Notes: a model not told the origin generated them from the sequence alone. Counted from the stretch's first letter, positions 1 through 10,261 are shown. The stretch is DNA of 64,000 nucleotides from Flavobacterium sp. I-STPP5a (GCF_009764685.1 NZ_VHLM01000019.1:1-64000), one strand, 5' to 3'. Numbers and translations: made by a program.

Positions 1-117
1 TACCAATATGCAAATGCAAGGTGCAATAGCAATTTTTACAGTCAACTTAAAAAGAATACTCAAATTAATGTAGAAAATGTAATCTACACATGCATTTTGC
101 CAAATGAACCTGTATAA
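1..117 (+). CDS. C-terminal end of an unidentified protein (truncated by window edge)
   Basis: Frame 1 is open from the first base to a TAA at 115-117, giving 38 residues that end in LPNEPV. The stretch has ordinary coding composition and is followed within 50 bases by a terminator hairpin, which supports a real gene end. The visible part has two Cys residues but no motif I recognise, so no function is assigned. It is transcribed towards the AsmA-like gene and converges with it. Confidence 0.5.
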   Translation, partial: YQYANARCNSNFYSQLKKNTQINVENVIYTCILPNEPV

Positions 118-164
118 GTCAAAAACCGACTCATATAACCTACAATAAAAAACAGTTGCAAAAA

Positions 165-211
165 AAAAACGCTTATAACGGATGTTTGAAATCCTGTTAC
201 AAGCGTTTTTT
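165..211 (+). terminator. Rho-independent terminator
   Basis: An imperfect hairpin (AAAAACGCTT pairing with AAGCGTTTTT, with a second paired block AACGGAT/ATCC-GTT inside) is followed by a T run. It closes the truncated gene at the left edge. A-rich sequence on its other side would let it work in both directions. Confidence 0.75.
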
Positions 212-247
212 ATTATCTAAAAAAGGATGCTAATCAAAATAAGCGAT

Positions 248-372
248 GTTTTTCAGTGCCCTCGGCTGTTCGCTATATCTTTTATTCCGCTTGGGCTCCA
301 TAAAAGGATGCCGCTGCCATCCTTTACGCACGTGAACCCGTTGCAGCAGCACGCCTACACGAGGAACTGTAG
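248..372. other. GC-richer intergenic element, possible dispersed repeat
   Basis: This stretch is clearly richer in G+C than its surroundings and shows no credible gene. It contains the words CGGCTGTTCGCTATATC and AAAGGATGCCGCTGCCATCC. From memory, similar words occur in intergenic repeats of Flavobacterium genomes, and the gap at 38520-38640 has a comparable GC-rich texture. A 60-codon frame crossing it has no coding character. Function unknown. Confidence 0.35.
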
Positions 373-390
373 CGAAATTATAAACAAAAA

Positions 391-423
391 AAAGAGGAAT
401 CTCACTTAGTGAATTCCTCTTTT
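391..423 (-). terminator. Terminator of the AsmA-like gene
   Basis: GAGGAAT and ATTCCTC pair around an inner TCAC-TTA-GTGA stem-loop. The hairpin is flanked by A and T runs, so it can act in both directions. It lies about 20 bases beyond the stop of the minus-strand AsmA-like gene. Confidence 0.75.
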
Positions 424-441
424 CTATTTTATAAAATGTTG

Positions 442-3063
442 CTAATTTACTTTTGTAGTATCTACAGCTTTCTTTTTCTTTTTAAACAGTCCGTTGAGCA
501 AATCGGCTGCTTTTGCTTTAACTTCTTCTTTTGTAGCAGGTGCAGTAGGCGTAGCTGTTTTTGTGGTATCGCCTGGCTTTTTATTTTTGTTAATATAATC
601 TGTAATTGCAGAGGTTCCCTTTTTAACCAATCGATCTTTTTGTTGGTTTACCAGTTGTGTTGTAAGCTTAGTGACTGCCGTCTTTACATCAGTTGTAATT
701 CTCGGATTGGTAAAATTACCAACTAAGGACGCATTGATAGGTAAATTCTCTAGTTTGGCAGCATCAGCAGGTGTCAGTTTAGCTAGTAACGCATTGGCCT
801 CCGAGCCTAAATATTTGGCAGGCACATCAAATTTTAAGGTGTAATTCATAGTTTGATCAAATCCATGCGTTCCGCCCACAGAAGCTTTGATGTCTTTGTA
901 TTTAATATCAAATGGCTTTACATTTACCTTTCCGTCCTTGAACGTGATGGCTGCTTTAATGTCATTTAAATTAAGTTTGTTTACATCAATAAATTTGATG
1001 TTAGACCCAATTGCTTTGAGTAAAGTAGAATTATTTGCGTTTACAGTAGATGACAACAACTGACCCAATAAGTCTCCGGTAAGTGTTTTTAAATCGGGAG
1101 TAAATTCAGTTGCGTCTAGATTTCCGTTTAGCTTAATGCTCGAGTTCAGCTTCCCGTTGATGATACCTGCAATAGGAGCAATTTTTTTCAGCATGTCCAG
1201 CTGCGTAAACGATTGTGCAATATCTACTTGATTTAATTTCAAATCCATGTTGAAAACGGGAGTCTTTCCTTTAGTAGAAACGGCTCCGTTTACGCCAATT
1301 GTTCCTCCAAAAATAGATGTTTTTACGTTTTGTAAACTTACCTTTTGGTCTCTTACGGTCAATTTTCCAGATACATCTCTTAGTGTAAGGTTGTCATATA
1401 AAACCGTAGTAGCTTTTGCGGTAAGCGTGCAGTTTAAGAACGCAGGAATCTTCATGGCATCGGCTTTTTTAGCTGTACCAGCGTCGGTTTTTGCAGGTTC
1501 GCCTGTTGTCATAAAATCGTCAACAGCTATTTGCTTTGAAACCATATTGAAATTTCCTTTTAGTTCTTGATTTCTAAAGATAAAACCGTAAAAATTCTCT
1601 AAAATTCCACTTACACTAATATCGCTTTTTCCTGTTGTAGCATTCAATTGTTTTAAATTCACTTGGCTAGGATTGAACTGAACCGCTGCTGTGCTTATGT
1701 TCATTGTTTTTCCGTTTTCGTCAGCGTATTTAAAACCAGATAAACTTATGTTACCGGCATTCTTTATTTTTTCATAGTCGCTTTTCTCTACAGATTGCAT
1801 GTCAAATTTTGTAGTAACATCAGCTTTTAAAATACCTGATAAAGGTTTGTCAAGTTTGATAGGATAGGCCTTAGAAAGATTTGCTAAGTTAATAGTTCCT
1901 TTTAATGCGGCATCAACTAGTGCGTTTTGCGTAACGTTTCTAATATTGGCTTTGGCATTAAATACATCCTGATCAATTTGAAACGAAAGTTGGTCTAGGT
2001 TTACATAAGTGTCATTAAGAATCCCTGTTTCGTTGATGATTTTGGTATCTATTACAATTTTATCAACTGATTTTGGCAAGTTCGGATATTGAAACGAAGC
2101 ATTATTTGAGGCAATGGCTATGTTAAACTTCGGAACAGTAGTCTCAGAGTACAACCCTTTTGCAAAACCAACTATGGTGAAATCTCCCGTAGTTTTTACA
2201 TTGTCCAGACTAGCGGCGTAGGCTTCAGGGATAATTCCTAAGAAGTTTTTGAAGGACGAGGTAGGTGTTTTAAACTTTAAGTCATATTGTTGTCCGTTTG
2301 GCATTATTTGTATAAAACCATCAAATTCTAACGGCAATTGATTGATTAAGGCTTTGTTTTCTTTAAACGTATATTTGCTTTGCGCCAAATCAATTCCTAA
2401 AACGGCATCTAGTGTCAAGGCAACTTTATTCATATAGTTGACCTTGTCCAGATTGAGAGAAACTTTGGCTGTAGTTTTAGTGTCTAAGTCTAATTTTTGT
2501 GCGGCAAAATCTCCAGTTCCTTGATGGTTAAGACTATCAATAACCATCTTAATTTTAGAACTTTCATCAAAATAACGAAATTGAAAGTTCTCAATTTTAT
2601 AATCTTTGATTTTTAAAAGTAATGGACTGCTTGGACCTTCTTCTTTTGCTTTTTGATCTTTGAGCGCAATATCAAAGTTGCCAATTCCATTTTTATTGAA
2701 AATGATATTAATTAATCCATTTTTAGAGTAAATGCCATCAATAGCAATGGCTTCTTTTTTATCCTTAAAAAGTTCTTTGATAGACATTTTTAAGTCTAAT
2801 TCTCCCAATGAAACAAGAGTGTCACCTTCAAACGGAGCTTTATTGATTATGACAAATTTTTCTAAGGTTACATTTGCATTTGGAAAATTTTTAAAAAGAC
2901 TTAAATCTGCTTCTGCAAAGGTTACTTTGGCATCTACATTGGCGTTTATAGCCTCAGATATTTTTGCTTTTATCTGGTTTTTGAATAAAAACGGTGCAGC
3001 AAATAGCGTTACTGCCAAAAGCAATAAGATGATTCCAATGATTTTTAAAATTTTCTTTACCAT
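442..3063 (-). CDS. AsmA family envelope protein
   Basis: An 873-residue protein with a short basic N-terminus and one membrane anchor at about residues 4-26 (IIGIILLLLAVTLFAAPF), followed by a long beta-rich periplasmic region typical of AsmA/AsmA_2 proteins. The C-terminal third carries AsmA-like repeats ending near residue 790, then a Lys/Thr/Ala-rich low-complexity tail. AsmA-like proteins are known bridge-type proteins implicated in lipid transport to the outer membrane and in outer-membrane assembly; this role is inferred from the family only. The ATG at 3063 precedes the membrane anchor directly and is the only good start. The gene stands alone between two terminators, with SppA upstream on the same strand. 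Confidence 0.85.
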   Translation of the reverse strand: MVKKILKIIGIILLLLAVTLFAAPFLFKNQIKAKISEAINANVDAKVTFAEADLSLFKNFPNANVTLEKFVIINKAPFEGDTLVSLGELDLKMSIKELFKDKKEAIAIDGIYSKNGLINIIFNKNGIGNFDIALKDQKAKEEGPSSPLLLKIKDYKIENFQFRYFDESSKIKMVIDSLNHQGTGDFAAQKLDLDTKTTAKVSLNLDKVNYMNKVALTLDAVLGIDLAQSKYTFKENKALINQLPLEFDGFIQIMPNGQQYDLKFKTPTSSFKNFLGIIPEAYAASLDNVKTTGDFTIVGFAKGLYSETTVPKFNIAIASNNASFQYPNLPKSVDKIVIDTKIINETGILNDTYVNLDQLSFQIDQDVFNAKANIRNVTQNALVDAALKGTINLANLSKAYPIKLDKPLSGILKADVTTKFDMQSVEKSDYEKIKNAGNISLSGFKYADENGKTMNISTAAVQFNPSQVNLKQLNATTGKSDISVSGILENFYGFIFRNQELKGNFNMVSKQIAVDDFMTTGEPAKTDAGTAKKADAMKIPAFLNCTLTAKATTVLYDNLTLRDVSGKLTVRDQKVSLQNVKTSIFGGTIGVNGAVSTKGKTPVFNMDLKLNQVDIAQSFTQLDMLKKIAPIAGIINGKLNSSIKLNGNLDATEFTPDLKTLTGDLLGQLLSSTVNANNSTLLKAIGSNIKFIDVNKLNLNDIKAAITFKDGKVNVKPFDIKYKDIKASVGGTHGFDQTMNYTLKFDVPAKYLGSEANALLAKLTPADAAKLENLPINASLVGNFTNPRITTDVKTAVTKLTTQLVNQQKDRLVKKGTSAITDYINKNKKPGDTTKTATPTAPATKEEVKAKAADLLNGLFKKKKKAVDTTKVN

Positions 3064-3191
3064 AATGTTTTAGTTTTTAATGGGTTAAGACCAAGGGGGA
3101 TTTTGGACAACTCTATACAAAAATAGTAGTTTCTTGGGGAAATTGTATGTAATGTTTTCATAAAACCAAAAATATTTATTATTTGAAAATA

Positions 3192-3227
3192 AAAAAATCC
3201 GCTCGAGCATCATACTCAAGCGGATTT
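3192..3227 (-). terminator. Terminator of sppA
   Basis: AAAATCCGCTCGAG pairs with CTCAAGCGGATTTT around a 7-base loop. An A run on the left becomes a U run in minus-strand RNA. It lies 23 bases past the sppA stop. Confidence 0.8.
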
Positions 3228-3249
3228 TGTAAGCTTTTGATTTTTTTAA

Positions 3250-5010
3250 TTACCTAATGTTGATTTCATAAGGCAATATAGCTTGTACACCTTTGCGGTT
3301 TTGAAGCTTTTTTATTTCCTGCATCACACGGTAGTTTTCTTCTCCAATTTCTTCTTTAATAAATGCTGCCTTTGAACTAGCAAATGGGAATCCAGCAAAT
3401 AACTCTTCAAAATTTTTCTCATATTCAGGATAATTTTGAGTGCTGTATGTTTCTATTTTAGCAAGCTTAGCAGCATTTGCAATAGCATCATCAAGACCAC
3501 CTATTTTATCTACAAGTCCTATTTTTAGTGCTTCAGATCCTGTCCAAACTCTTCCTTGAGCAATGGCGTCTACTTGAGCAAATGTCATTTTTCTTCCTGT
3601 AGCTACATGCGTTACAAATGTTTTGTAGATGTGTTCTACCCCTTCAAGAGTAACGGCTTTAAAGTTTTCGTCTAATGGTACAAATGGACTGTAATCAGCT
3701 GCATTAGTATGAGTTTTAACTTGCTCGGTATAAATTCCCATCTTTGTTGCCAGTGGCGTAAAATTTGGTAAAACTCCAAAAACTCCTATAGATCCCGTAA
3801 TGGTATTTTCTTCAGCAAAAATAGTATTGGCGTTACAAGCGATATAATATCCTCCAGATGCTGCGTAATTCCCCATGGAGACTACAATAGGTTTAACTTT
3901 TTTGGTCAATTCTATTTCTCGCCAAATCAAGTCAGATGTCAGTGCACTTCCACCTGGACTGTCTATTCGTAAAACAATTGCTTTTACGTCTTTATTATTT
4001 CTGGCTTCCTGCAAAGAGCGACGCATAGATCCTTCACCTATTACTGTTACATCTCCTTCACCACCCATAATTTCTCCCTGAGCATAAATAATTGCAATTT
4101 CATTTGAGCTATCTTTTGATAGGGAGGTTGTAGCTACTTTTTGTGCATAATCAACAACAGATATGGTGTTGTATTCTTCGTCTTTGTCTACTTTTAAAAT
4201 TTTCTTAATGGCATCATGATATACATCTTCGTAGGCAATAATATCTACCAGTTTTTGTGCTTTTGCCATTTCTGGTGTTCTAGCTTGCAGGCCATTGGCA
4301 ATTTCATTTAGTTTTGCCACTGGTATATTTCTGCTTTTTGAAATGTCATTTACAACAGAATTCCAAACAGACGTTAACAAAGCTGTAGTTTGTTCTCTAT
4401 TGGCGTCACTCATCTTGTTTTCAAGAAAAGGTTCTACAGCACTCTTGTATTTTCCGTGGCGGATTACTTCCATTTTTAATCCTGATTTTTCTTGGAAATC
4501 TTTGAAAAACATAATTTCGGATGAAAGACCTTTAAAGTCCATTTCTCCAACAGGGTTAATATAAATAGGACTCGCAACAGAGTTGATGTAGTACTCTTTT
4601 TGCGAATACACATTGGCGTAAGCCATAACAAATTTCCCTGATTTTTTAAAACTTTCTAGTGCATCGCGCAAGGCTTTGCTTTGTGCTATACCTAATCCAG
4701 AATTGCTGTTCAGAATAGATATTCCTTTAATATCATCATCATTTTTTGCTTCTTCAATAGCATTTAAGATATCAATTAAACCAATGGTTTTATTTTCTGA
4801 GAAAACGGTAACCCAAGGGTCTTTGTATTTACCTGCATAATCATTTTGTATACTTCCTAAATCCAACTCGATAACTGAATTATTTTCAACTACAACTCCT
4901 TCAGATTCACCACCAAAAATGGCTCCAATGAGAACAATGCCAAAGAAAAACAACATGAAAAACACAAAAATACCAATGATGGTAGCTAATACATTTCCTA
5001 AAAATTTCAT
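3250..5010 (-). CDS. sppA: Signal peptide peptidase SppA, 67K type
   Basis: A 586-residue membrane-anchored serine protease that degrades cleaved signal peptides in the inner membrane. One transmembrane segment at about residues 8-33 is followed by tandem SppA domains, as in the long (67K) E. coli form. The catalytic dyad is visible: Lys189 in the N-terminal domain (motif YKSAVEPF) and Ser385 in the C-terminal domain (motif AASGGYYIA). The length fits the family. The gene is monocistronic, with a terminator downstream and a divergent gap of about 130 bases to the HPPK fusion gene. Confidence 0.95.
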   Translation of the reverse strand: MKFLGNVLATIIGIFVFFMLFFFGIVLIGAIFGGESEGVVVENNSVIELDLGSIQNDYAGKYKDPWVTVFSENKTIGLIDILNAIEEAKNDDDIKGISILNSNSGLGIAQSKALRDALESFKKSGKFVMAYANVYSQKEYYINSVASPIYINPVGEMDFKGLSSEIMFFKDFQEKSGLKMEVIRHGKYKSAVEPFLENKMSDANREQTTALLTSVWNSVVNDISKSRNIPVAKLNEIANGLQARTPEMAKAQKLVDIIAYEDVYHDAIKKILKVDKDEEYNTISVVDYAQKVATTSLSKDSSNEIAIIYAQGEIMGGEGDVTVIGEGSMRRSLQEARNNKDVKAIVLRIDSPGGSALTSDLIWREIELTKKVKPIVVSMGNYAASGGYYIACNANTIFAEENTITGSIGVFGVLPNFTPLATKMGIYTEQVKTHTNAADYSPFVPLDENFKAVTLEGVEHIYKTFVTHVATGRKMTFAQVDAIAQGRVWTGSEALKIGLVDKIGGLDDAIANAAKLAKIETYSTQNYPEYEKNFEELFAGFPFASSKAAFIKEEIGEENYRVMQEIKKLQNRKGVQAILPYEINIR

Positions 5011-5100
5011 ACTTATATTTTTTTAATAAGTCTCTGAAACCATCGTATTGTTACACAAATGGGAGACTTTTTTATGTTTATTATTTTATGCATAGCGCAA

Positions 5101-5135
5101 TTTGATATAATTCTAAAATTCTTTTAGTTAATTTG
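5101..5135 (+). promoter_or_regulatory. Probable promoter of the folK fusion gene
   Basis: TTTG at 5101-5104 and TTAATTTG at 5128-5135, 23 bases apart, approximate the Bacteroidota promoter (TTTG/TTG then TAnnTTTG). The second box has one mismatch. The expected transcript start would leave almost no leader before the ATG at 5145. Confidence 0.45.
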
Positions 5136-5144
5136 CACCCCATT

Positions 5145-6290
5145 ATGAAATCACAACATCAAGTCATATTATCCATAGGAAGTAATCAAGGAAATCGCAA
5201 GGAAAACATCCTTCAATGCCTGCACTTAATACATCAAGAGGTTGGTACAATTATCAAAACCTCTAAGTTATATGAATCACCCGCTTGGGGTTTTGAGAGT
5301 GAAGCCTTTTATAATTGTGCTGTACTAATTCACACGTATCAAGCGGCGCATAAAGTTTTGAATCAGGTTTTAAAAATTGAAAAACGTTTAGGACGTGTTC
5401 CTAATCTATCATCTGAATACCAATCTAGAGTAATTGATATTGATATTGTTGCTTTTGATGATGATGTTATTGCTACTGAAAAACTACAGGTGCCACATCC
5501 TTTAATGCAAAATAGGAATTTTGTTTTGGTTCCCGTTTTGGATCTGAATCTAGATTGGAAACACCCTGTTTTGCATAAAAATGTTTCGGAGTTGCTGGCA
5601 TGTACTACAGACACAAGCGCTTGTGTATACGTAAAAGATCTTGATGAACCGTTGCGTAATATTCCGCTAGAGCGCTATAATTATGTAGCTTTTGAAGGTA
5701 ATATAGGCGCAGGAAAAACAACCTTAGCATCAAAAATAGCGGAAGATTTTAATGCTAAAACAGTTTTAGAGCGATTTGCCGATAATCCTTTTTTGCCAAA
5801 ATTTTATAAAGATCAAAACCGTTATGCCTTTCCGCTAGAGATGTCTTTTCTTGCCGATAGGTATCAGCAATTGTCAGATGACTTGGCGCAATTTGACTTG
5901 TTCAAAGATTTTTTAGTTGCTGATTATCATATTTTTAAATCGTTAATTTTTGCCAAGATTACACTCGCTGAAGATGAATACCGCTTGTATCGCAACTTAT
6001 TTGATATCATTTACAAAGAAATGCCTAAGCCAGATTTATACGTTTATTTATATCAAAATTCAGAGCGCCTGCTGCAAAACATCAAGAAAAGAGGACGCAG
6101 TTATGAGCAAAAAATCCCAGCCGATTATCTAGATAAAATAAATAGTGGTTATTTAGATTACATTAAATCTCAAACAGATCTCAATGTTTTGATCATTGAT
6201 GTGTCTAATAGAGATTTTGTTAAAAATCAAGAAGACTATTTGTTTATCTTGAACGAAATTCAAAAGAAAATCAATACTGGAACTGTTTAA
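5145..6290 (+). CDS. folK: HPPK-deoxynucleoside kinase fusion protein
   Basis: A 381-residue two-domain protein. Residues 1 to about 150 match 6-hydroxymethyl-dihydropterin pyrophosphokinase (folate synthesis; start LSIGSNQGNR, later RVIDIDIV). Residues about 178-381 match deoxynucleoside kinases, with P-loop GNIGAGKTT at about 185-193 and a FLADRY motif, so this half likely phosphorylates deoxynucleosides for salvage. This fusion is known from Bacteroidota. A TTG four codons upstream is in frame, but the ATG at 5145 starts the conserved region properly. The 3' end overlaps the convergent methyltransferase gene by 20 bases. Confidence 0.9.
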   Translation: MKSQHQVILSIGSNQGNRKENILQCLHLIHQEVGTIIKTSKLYESPAWGFESEAFYNCAVLIHTYQAAHKVLNQVLKIEKRLGRVPNLSSEYQSRVIDIDIVAFDDDVIATEKLQVPHPLMQNRNFVLVPVLDLNLDWKHPVLHKNVSELLACTTDTSACVYVKDLDEPLRNIPLERYNYVAFEGNIGAGKTTLASKIAEDFNAKTVLERFADNPFLPKFYKDQNRYAFPLEMSFLADRYQQLSDDLAQFDLFKDFLVADYHIFKSLIFAKITLAEDEYRLYRNLFDIIYKEMPKPDLYVYLYQNSERLLQNIKKRGRSYEQKIPADYLDKINSGYLDYIKSQTDLNVLIIDVSNRDFVKNQEDYLFILNEIQKKINTGTV

Positions 6291-6801
6291 ATAAATCCCA
6301 AACTACAATCCCAGCACTTACAGATATGTTTAAGGAATGTTTTGTTCCTAACTGAGGAATTTCAATACAACCAGTACATAATGCAACGGCTTCTTGTGAG
6401 ACACCATGGACTTCGTTGCCAAAGACTAAAGCGTATTTTTTTTCTTTTTCAACTTCAAAATTTTGAAGAAAAACAGCATGCTCTACTTGTTCAATAGCTA
6501 GAGTAATCACATTTTCATTGTTTAATTTTTCTATAACTTCTAAGACGCTATCGTAATGTTCCCAAGCAACAGTGTCTGTAGCGCCTAGTGCTGTTTTGTG
6601 AATCTCTTTGTTAGGAGGAGTAGCTGTTATGCCGCACAAATAAATTTTTTCAATTAAAAAAGCATCTGCGGTACGAAACACAGATCCGATATTGTGCAAG
6701 CTTCTAATATCATCTAACACCAATATCAGGGGTGTTTTTGTAGATTTTTTAAAGGTTTCAATTGATTTACGTTCGAGTTCACTGTTTTCTAACTTTCTCA
6801 T
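6271..6801 (-). CDS. TrmH/SpoU family RNA 2'-O-methyltransferase
   Basis: A 176-residue SPOUT-fold methyltransferase that uses S-adenosylmethionine. It shows the three SpoU motifs: NIGSVFRTADAF near residue 37, LVFGNEVHGVS near 125, and IPQLGTKHSLNISVSAGI near the C-terminus, which form the knotted cofactor site. There is no N-terminal substrate-binding extension, so it resembles the short TrmH-type enzymes. The exact tRNA or rRNA target cannot be read from the sequence. The coding end overlaps the end of the folK fusion gene on the other strand. Confidence 0.85.
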   Translation of the reverse strand: MRKLENSELERKSIETFKKSTKTPLILVLDDIRSLHNIGSVFRTADAFLIEKIYLCGITATPPNKEIHKTALGATDTVAWEHYDSVLEVIEKLNNENVITLAIEQVEHAVFLQNFEVEKEKKYALVFGNEVHGVSQEAVALCTGCIEIPQLGTKHSLNISVSAGIVVWDLFKQFQY

Positions 6802-6817
6802 GGTGTGGAATTATTCA

Positions 6818-6849
6818 AAAAAAAAGCTTCCAATTTTACAGGAAGCTTT
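6818..6849 (-). terminator. Terminator of the DUF1573 gene
   Basis: AAAGCTTCC pairs with GGAAGCTTT around a 9-base loop, with an A run on the left that reads as U's in minus-strand RNA. It separates the DUF1573 gene from the methyltransferase gene downstream. Confidence 0.75.
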
Positions 6850-6871
6850 AGAGTATTTGTTGTAAAAAGAA

Positions 6872-7321
6872 TTAGCTTTTTGATGTTTCAGCTGCTAAAA
6901 CGTTTCCTTTTATAGTAAGAGTTTTTGTAGGAACAACTGCGTTTGATGTTAACGTGATTGTTTTTGTAAACGGCTGTCCTCCTCTTGAAGTGTCATATTT
7001 CACTCCAATAACTCCTTTTGCTCCTGGAGCAATAGGCTCTTTAGGGTAACTAGGTACAGTACAACCGCATGATCCTTGCGCATTAGTAATGATCAATGGT
7101 TTGTTTCCGTTATTTGTAAATACAAATTCTCTTTTTCCATCAGAGTTGTGAGCAACCGTACCATAATCAATGGTTTCGCTTGCAAAAAGCATTCCTGCTC
7201 CATTTACTTTTGTAGCAGCAATTTTAGCTTTTACTGGTTTCAATTTTTTTGTAGTTTCTTGTGCGTTCATACCTGTTATCCCAAAGGTAACTAGCATAGC
7301 TAAAGCAATTATTTTTTTCAT
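6872..7321 (-). CDS. DUF1573 domain exported protein
   Basis: A 149-residue protein with an N-terminal signal peptide (KKIIALAMLVTFGITGMNAQ) and one DUF1573 domain at about residues 45-140. The domain shows the family features: FASETIDYGTV, a FTNNGNKPL strand and the SCGCTVPSYPKEPIAPG segment with two cysteines. The domain has an Ig-like (ASH-type) fold common in exported Bacteroidota proteins, with no known enzyme activity. It is divergent from mutS with about 160 bases between them. Confidence 0.85.
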   Translation of the reverse strand: MKKIIALAMLVTFGITGMNAQETTKKLKPVKAKIAATKVNGAGMLFASETIDYGTVAHNSDGKREFVFTNNGNKPLIITNAQGSCGCTVPSYPKEPIAPGAKGVIGVKYDTSRGGQPFTKTITLTSNAVVPTKTLTIKGNVLAAETSKS

Positions 7322-7482
7322 GTCAGTATAATATTAAATTGTACGTACAAATTTAATTAAAAAAAATATATGTTGCATCTAAAAATCATACTAAAATAAA
7401 TACTTTACCCTGAATTACATTCAATTTTGTTTAAAAATCTATAAATTCGCCTAAATTTTAATTACCAAATACCTCAAAAAAA

Positions 7483-10119
7483 GTGGCGTCAAAAGATAAA
7501 ATAGTCAAGGAAACACCATTGATGAAACAATATAACGAGATAAAAAGAAAGTATCCAGATGCTTGCTTATTGTTTCGTGTGGGCGATTTTTATGAAACCT
7601 TTGGCGAAGATGCGGTTCGAGCCTCAAAAATCCTTGGAATTGTTTTGACCAAGCGTGGTGCTGGATCCGAAGGAGAAACTGCCTTGGCAGGTTTTCCACA
7701 TCATTCCTTGAATACGTATTTGCCTAAGCTTGTCAAAGCAGGTTTGCGTGTAGCAATTTGCGATCAGCTCGAAGATCCTAAAATGACCAAAACCATTGTA
7801 AAACGTGGGGTTACGGAACTTGTTACGCCTGGAGTTTCAATGAACGATGAGGTTTTGCAATCTAAAACAAACAATTTTCTTGCGGCAATTTATTTTGCCA
7901 ATAAAATCATAGGGATCTCTTTTCTGGATGTTTCAACAGGAGAGTTTTTAACCGCTCAAGGCAACGCGGAATATATAGATAAGTTGCTTCAAAATTTTAG
8001 TCCAAGTGAGGTTTTGATTCCAAAAAATAAAAAAGGGGAATTTAAAGAAGCTTTTGGCGAAGACTTTCATAATTTTTATCTGGAAGATTGGGTTTTTAAG
8101 GAAGATTATGCCTTTGAAACGCTCACAAAACATTTCCAAACCGTTTCTTTAAAAGGTTTTGGTATTGAAGATTTGAACGAAGGTATCATTGCATCTGGAG
8201 CCATATTGTATTATTTGTCCGAAACACAACACAATAAGGTGCAACACATAACGTCTATACAGCGTATTGCTGAGGATGCTTATGTATGGATGGATCGCTT
8301 TACGATTCGCAACTTAGAGCTTTACCATAGTTATAATCCTAATGCGGTGACCTTGCTTGATGTAATTGATAAAACGCTTTCGCCAATGGGTGGAAGGCTT
8401 CTCAAACGGTGGCTAGCTTTGCCTTTAAAAGACAGTCATAAAATAAAAGGCAGGCATCAAGTGGTGTCTTATCTAAAAGAGAATCAGAGTGTTTTAAAAA
8501 ACATTCAAAATCAAATCAAACAAATATCCGACTTAGAACGATTGATTTCTAAAATTGCTGCTGGCAAAGTTTCGCCACGCGAAGTGATTTACTTGAAAGA
8601 ATCTCTTGATGCCATAATTCCCATAAAAACACTTGCTTTACAAAGTCAGCAAGAAGCAGTAAAAGTAATAGGGGATAGCTTGCATAGTTGCGATTTGCTG
8701 CGCGAAAAAATTAAATCGGTTTTAAATCAAGATGCTCCAGTGGCTATTGCCAAAGGAAATGCTATTGCGCCAGGAGTTCACGCTGAACTAGACGAGTTGA
8801 GAGCCATTTCAACTTCAGGTAAGGAATTTTTAGAGGGTATTGAAAAACGCGAATCACAAGCAACGGGGATTTCATCATTGAAAATCTCATTCAATAATGT
8901 TTTTGGCTACTATATTGAAGTGCGTAATATGCACAAAGACAAAGTGCCTGTAGAATGGATCAGGAAACAAACACTAGTCAATGCGGAACGGTATATTACG
9001 GAAGAACTAAAAGAATACGAAACTAAAATCCTAGGCGCCGAGGAAAAAATTCATAAAATAGAAGTCGAATTATTTGAGCAATTGGTGAGTTGGATTGCAA
9101 CGTACATCAAACCAGTTCAAATGAATGCGAATTTAATTGCACAACTTGATTGCTTGTGCTCATTTACTCAGTTAGCTGTTGAGAATAAGTATGTTTGTCC
9201 TGAACTTGATGATAGTTTTGAATTGGATATCAAAAACGGAAGACATCCAGTGATAGAAAAACAATTGCCTGTAGGTACGCCTTATATTGCAAATGATGTT
9301 TTTTTGGATAGAGAGACACAGCAATTAATTATGATTACAGGACCTAACATGTCTGGTAAATCAGCAATATTAAGACAAACCGCCTTAATTGTACTTTTGG
9401 CTCAAATGGGAAGTTTTGTTCCTGCCGAAAGTTTACGAATGGGAATTGTAGATAAAATATTTACAAGAGTAGGAGCAAGTGATAACATCTCTATGGGTGA
9501 GTCTACTTTTATGGTTGAAATGAATGAAACGGCATCTATCTTGAATAATATTTCAGATCGAAGTTTAGTTCTATTAGATGAAATTGGTCGAGGAACCAGC
9601 ACCTATGACGGAATTTCGATTGCTTGGGCCATAGCCGAATTTTTACACGAACACCCATCTCAGCCCAAAACTTTATTTGCTACGCATTACCATGAATTGA
9701 ATGAAATGAGTGAGTCATTAACACGCATACAAAATTACAATGTGGCTGTCAAAGAATTAAAAGACAATGTTCTTTTTATTCGAAAATTAGTAAAAGGAGG
9801 AAGTGCACACAGTTTTGGGATTCATGTAGCCAAAATGGCTGGAATGCCTCAAATAGTGATTTTAAAAGCCCAAAAACTACTCAAGAAATTAGAGCGTAAC
9901 CATTCTAGTGATGCCTTAAATGGTACTAAAACCTCAAAGCAGGGATCAATACTAAAAGGAGAACCGGAGGAGCCAATGCAAATGAGTTTCTTTAACCTTG
10001 ACGATCCTTTACTTGAAGAAATAAAAGAAGAGATCATTAGTCTTGATATTAATACCATAACGCCTATGGAGGCGTTAATGAAACTCAATGAAATTAAAAG
10101 AATGTTGACTCGGAAATAA
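7483..10119 (+). CDS. mutS: DNA mismatch repair protein MutS
   Basis: An 878-residue MutS that recognises mismatches and recruits MutL. The N-terminal mismatch-binding motif is intact (GDFYE with Phe36 and Glu38, the same numbering as E. coli). Walker A GPNMSGKS lies near residue 620, Walker [12 protein letters not shown] follows, and the ATPase signature STFMVEMNE lies between them. I take the GTG at 7483 as start because it gives the [18 protein letters not shown]-terminus expected for the family; no ATG lies between it and the conserved [10 protein letters not shown] segment. It is followed by the tRNA pair. Confidence 0.96.
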   Translation: MASKDKIVKETPLMKQYNEIKRKYPDACLLFRVGDFYETFGEDAVRASKILGIVLTKRGAGSEGETALAGFPHHSLNTYLPKLVKAGLRVAICDQLEDPKMTKTIVKRGVTELVTPGVSMNDEVLQSKTNNFLAAIYFANKIIGISFLDVSTGEFLTAQGNAEYIDKLLQNFSPSEVLIPKNKKGEFKEAFGEDFHNFYLEDWVFKEDYAFETLTKHFQTVSLKGFGIEDLNEGIIASGAILYYLSETQHNKVQHITSIQRIAEDAYVWMDRFTIRNLELYHSYNPNAVTLLDVIDKTLSPMGGRLLKRWLALPLKDSHKIKGRHQVVSYLKENQSVLKNIQNQIKQISDLERLISKIAAGKVSPREVIYLKESLDAIIPIKTLALQSQQEAVKVIGDSLHSCDLLREKIKSVLNQDAPVAIAKGNAIAPGVHAELDELRAISTSGKEFLEGIEKRESQATGISSLKISFNNVFGYYIEVRNMHKDKVPVEWIRKQTLVNAERYITEELKEYETKILGAEEKIHKIEVELFEQLVSWIATYIKPVQMNANLIAQLDCLCSFTQLAVENKYVCPELDDSFELDIKNGRHPVIEKQLPVGTPYIANDVFLDRETQQLIMITGPNMSGKSAILRQTALIVLLAQMGSFVPAESLRMGIVDKIFTRVGASDNISMGESTFMVEMNETASILNNISDRSLVLLDEIGRGTSTYDGISIAWAIAEFLHEHPSQPKTLFATHYHELNEMSESLTRIQNYNVAVKELKDNVLFIRKLVKGGSAHSFGIHVAKMAGMPQIVILKAQKLLKKLERNHSSDALNGTKTSKQGSILKGEPEEPMQMSFFNLDDPLLEEIKEEIISLDINTITPMEALMKLNEIKRMLTRK

Positions 10120-10185
10120 TTTATTTTTTTAGTAGCACATTATCAGATTGTTATCTTTTTTGTTTGATTTTTTTGTAAAAAAGAC

Positions 10186-10215
10186 TTGTTTAATCCAATA
10201 AATGTCTTAAATTTG
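10186..10215 (+). promoter_or_regulatory. Promoter of the tRNA-Gly/tRNA-Leu unit
   Basis: TTG at 10186-10188, then exactly 19 bases, then TAAATTTG at 10208-10215. This matches the Flavobacterium consensus (TTG-N17-23-TAnnTTTG). The first tRNA begins 46 bases after the -7 box. Confidence 0.75.
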
Positions 10216-10261
10216 CATCCGCAATACAGAACAAGTGTTGTGGTTCTTTTAAATACAAAAT

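Noticed and set aside
227-409. 60-codon frame in the GC-rich gap near the left edge
   Set aside because: Its length fits chance in a GC-richer stretch, and it has no coding composition; the region is better described as an intergenic element.
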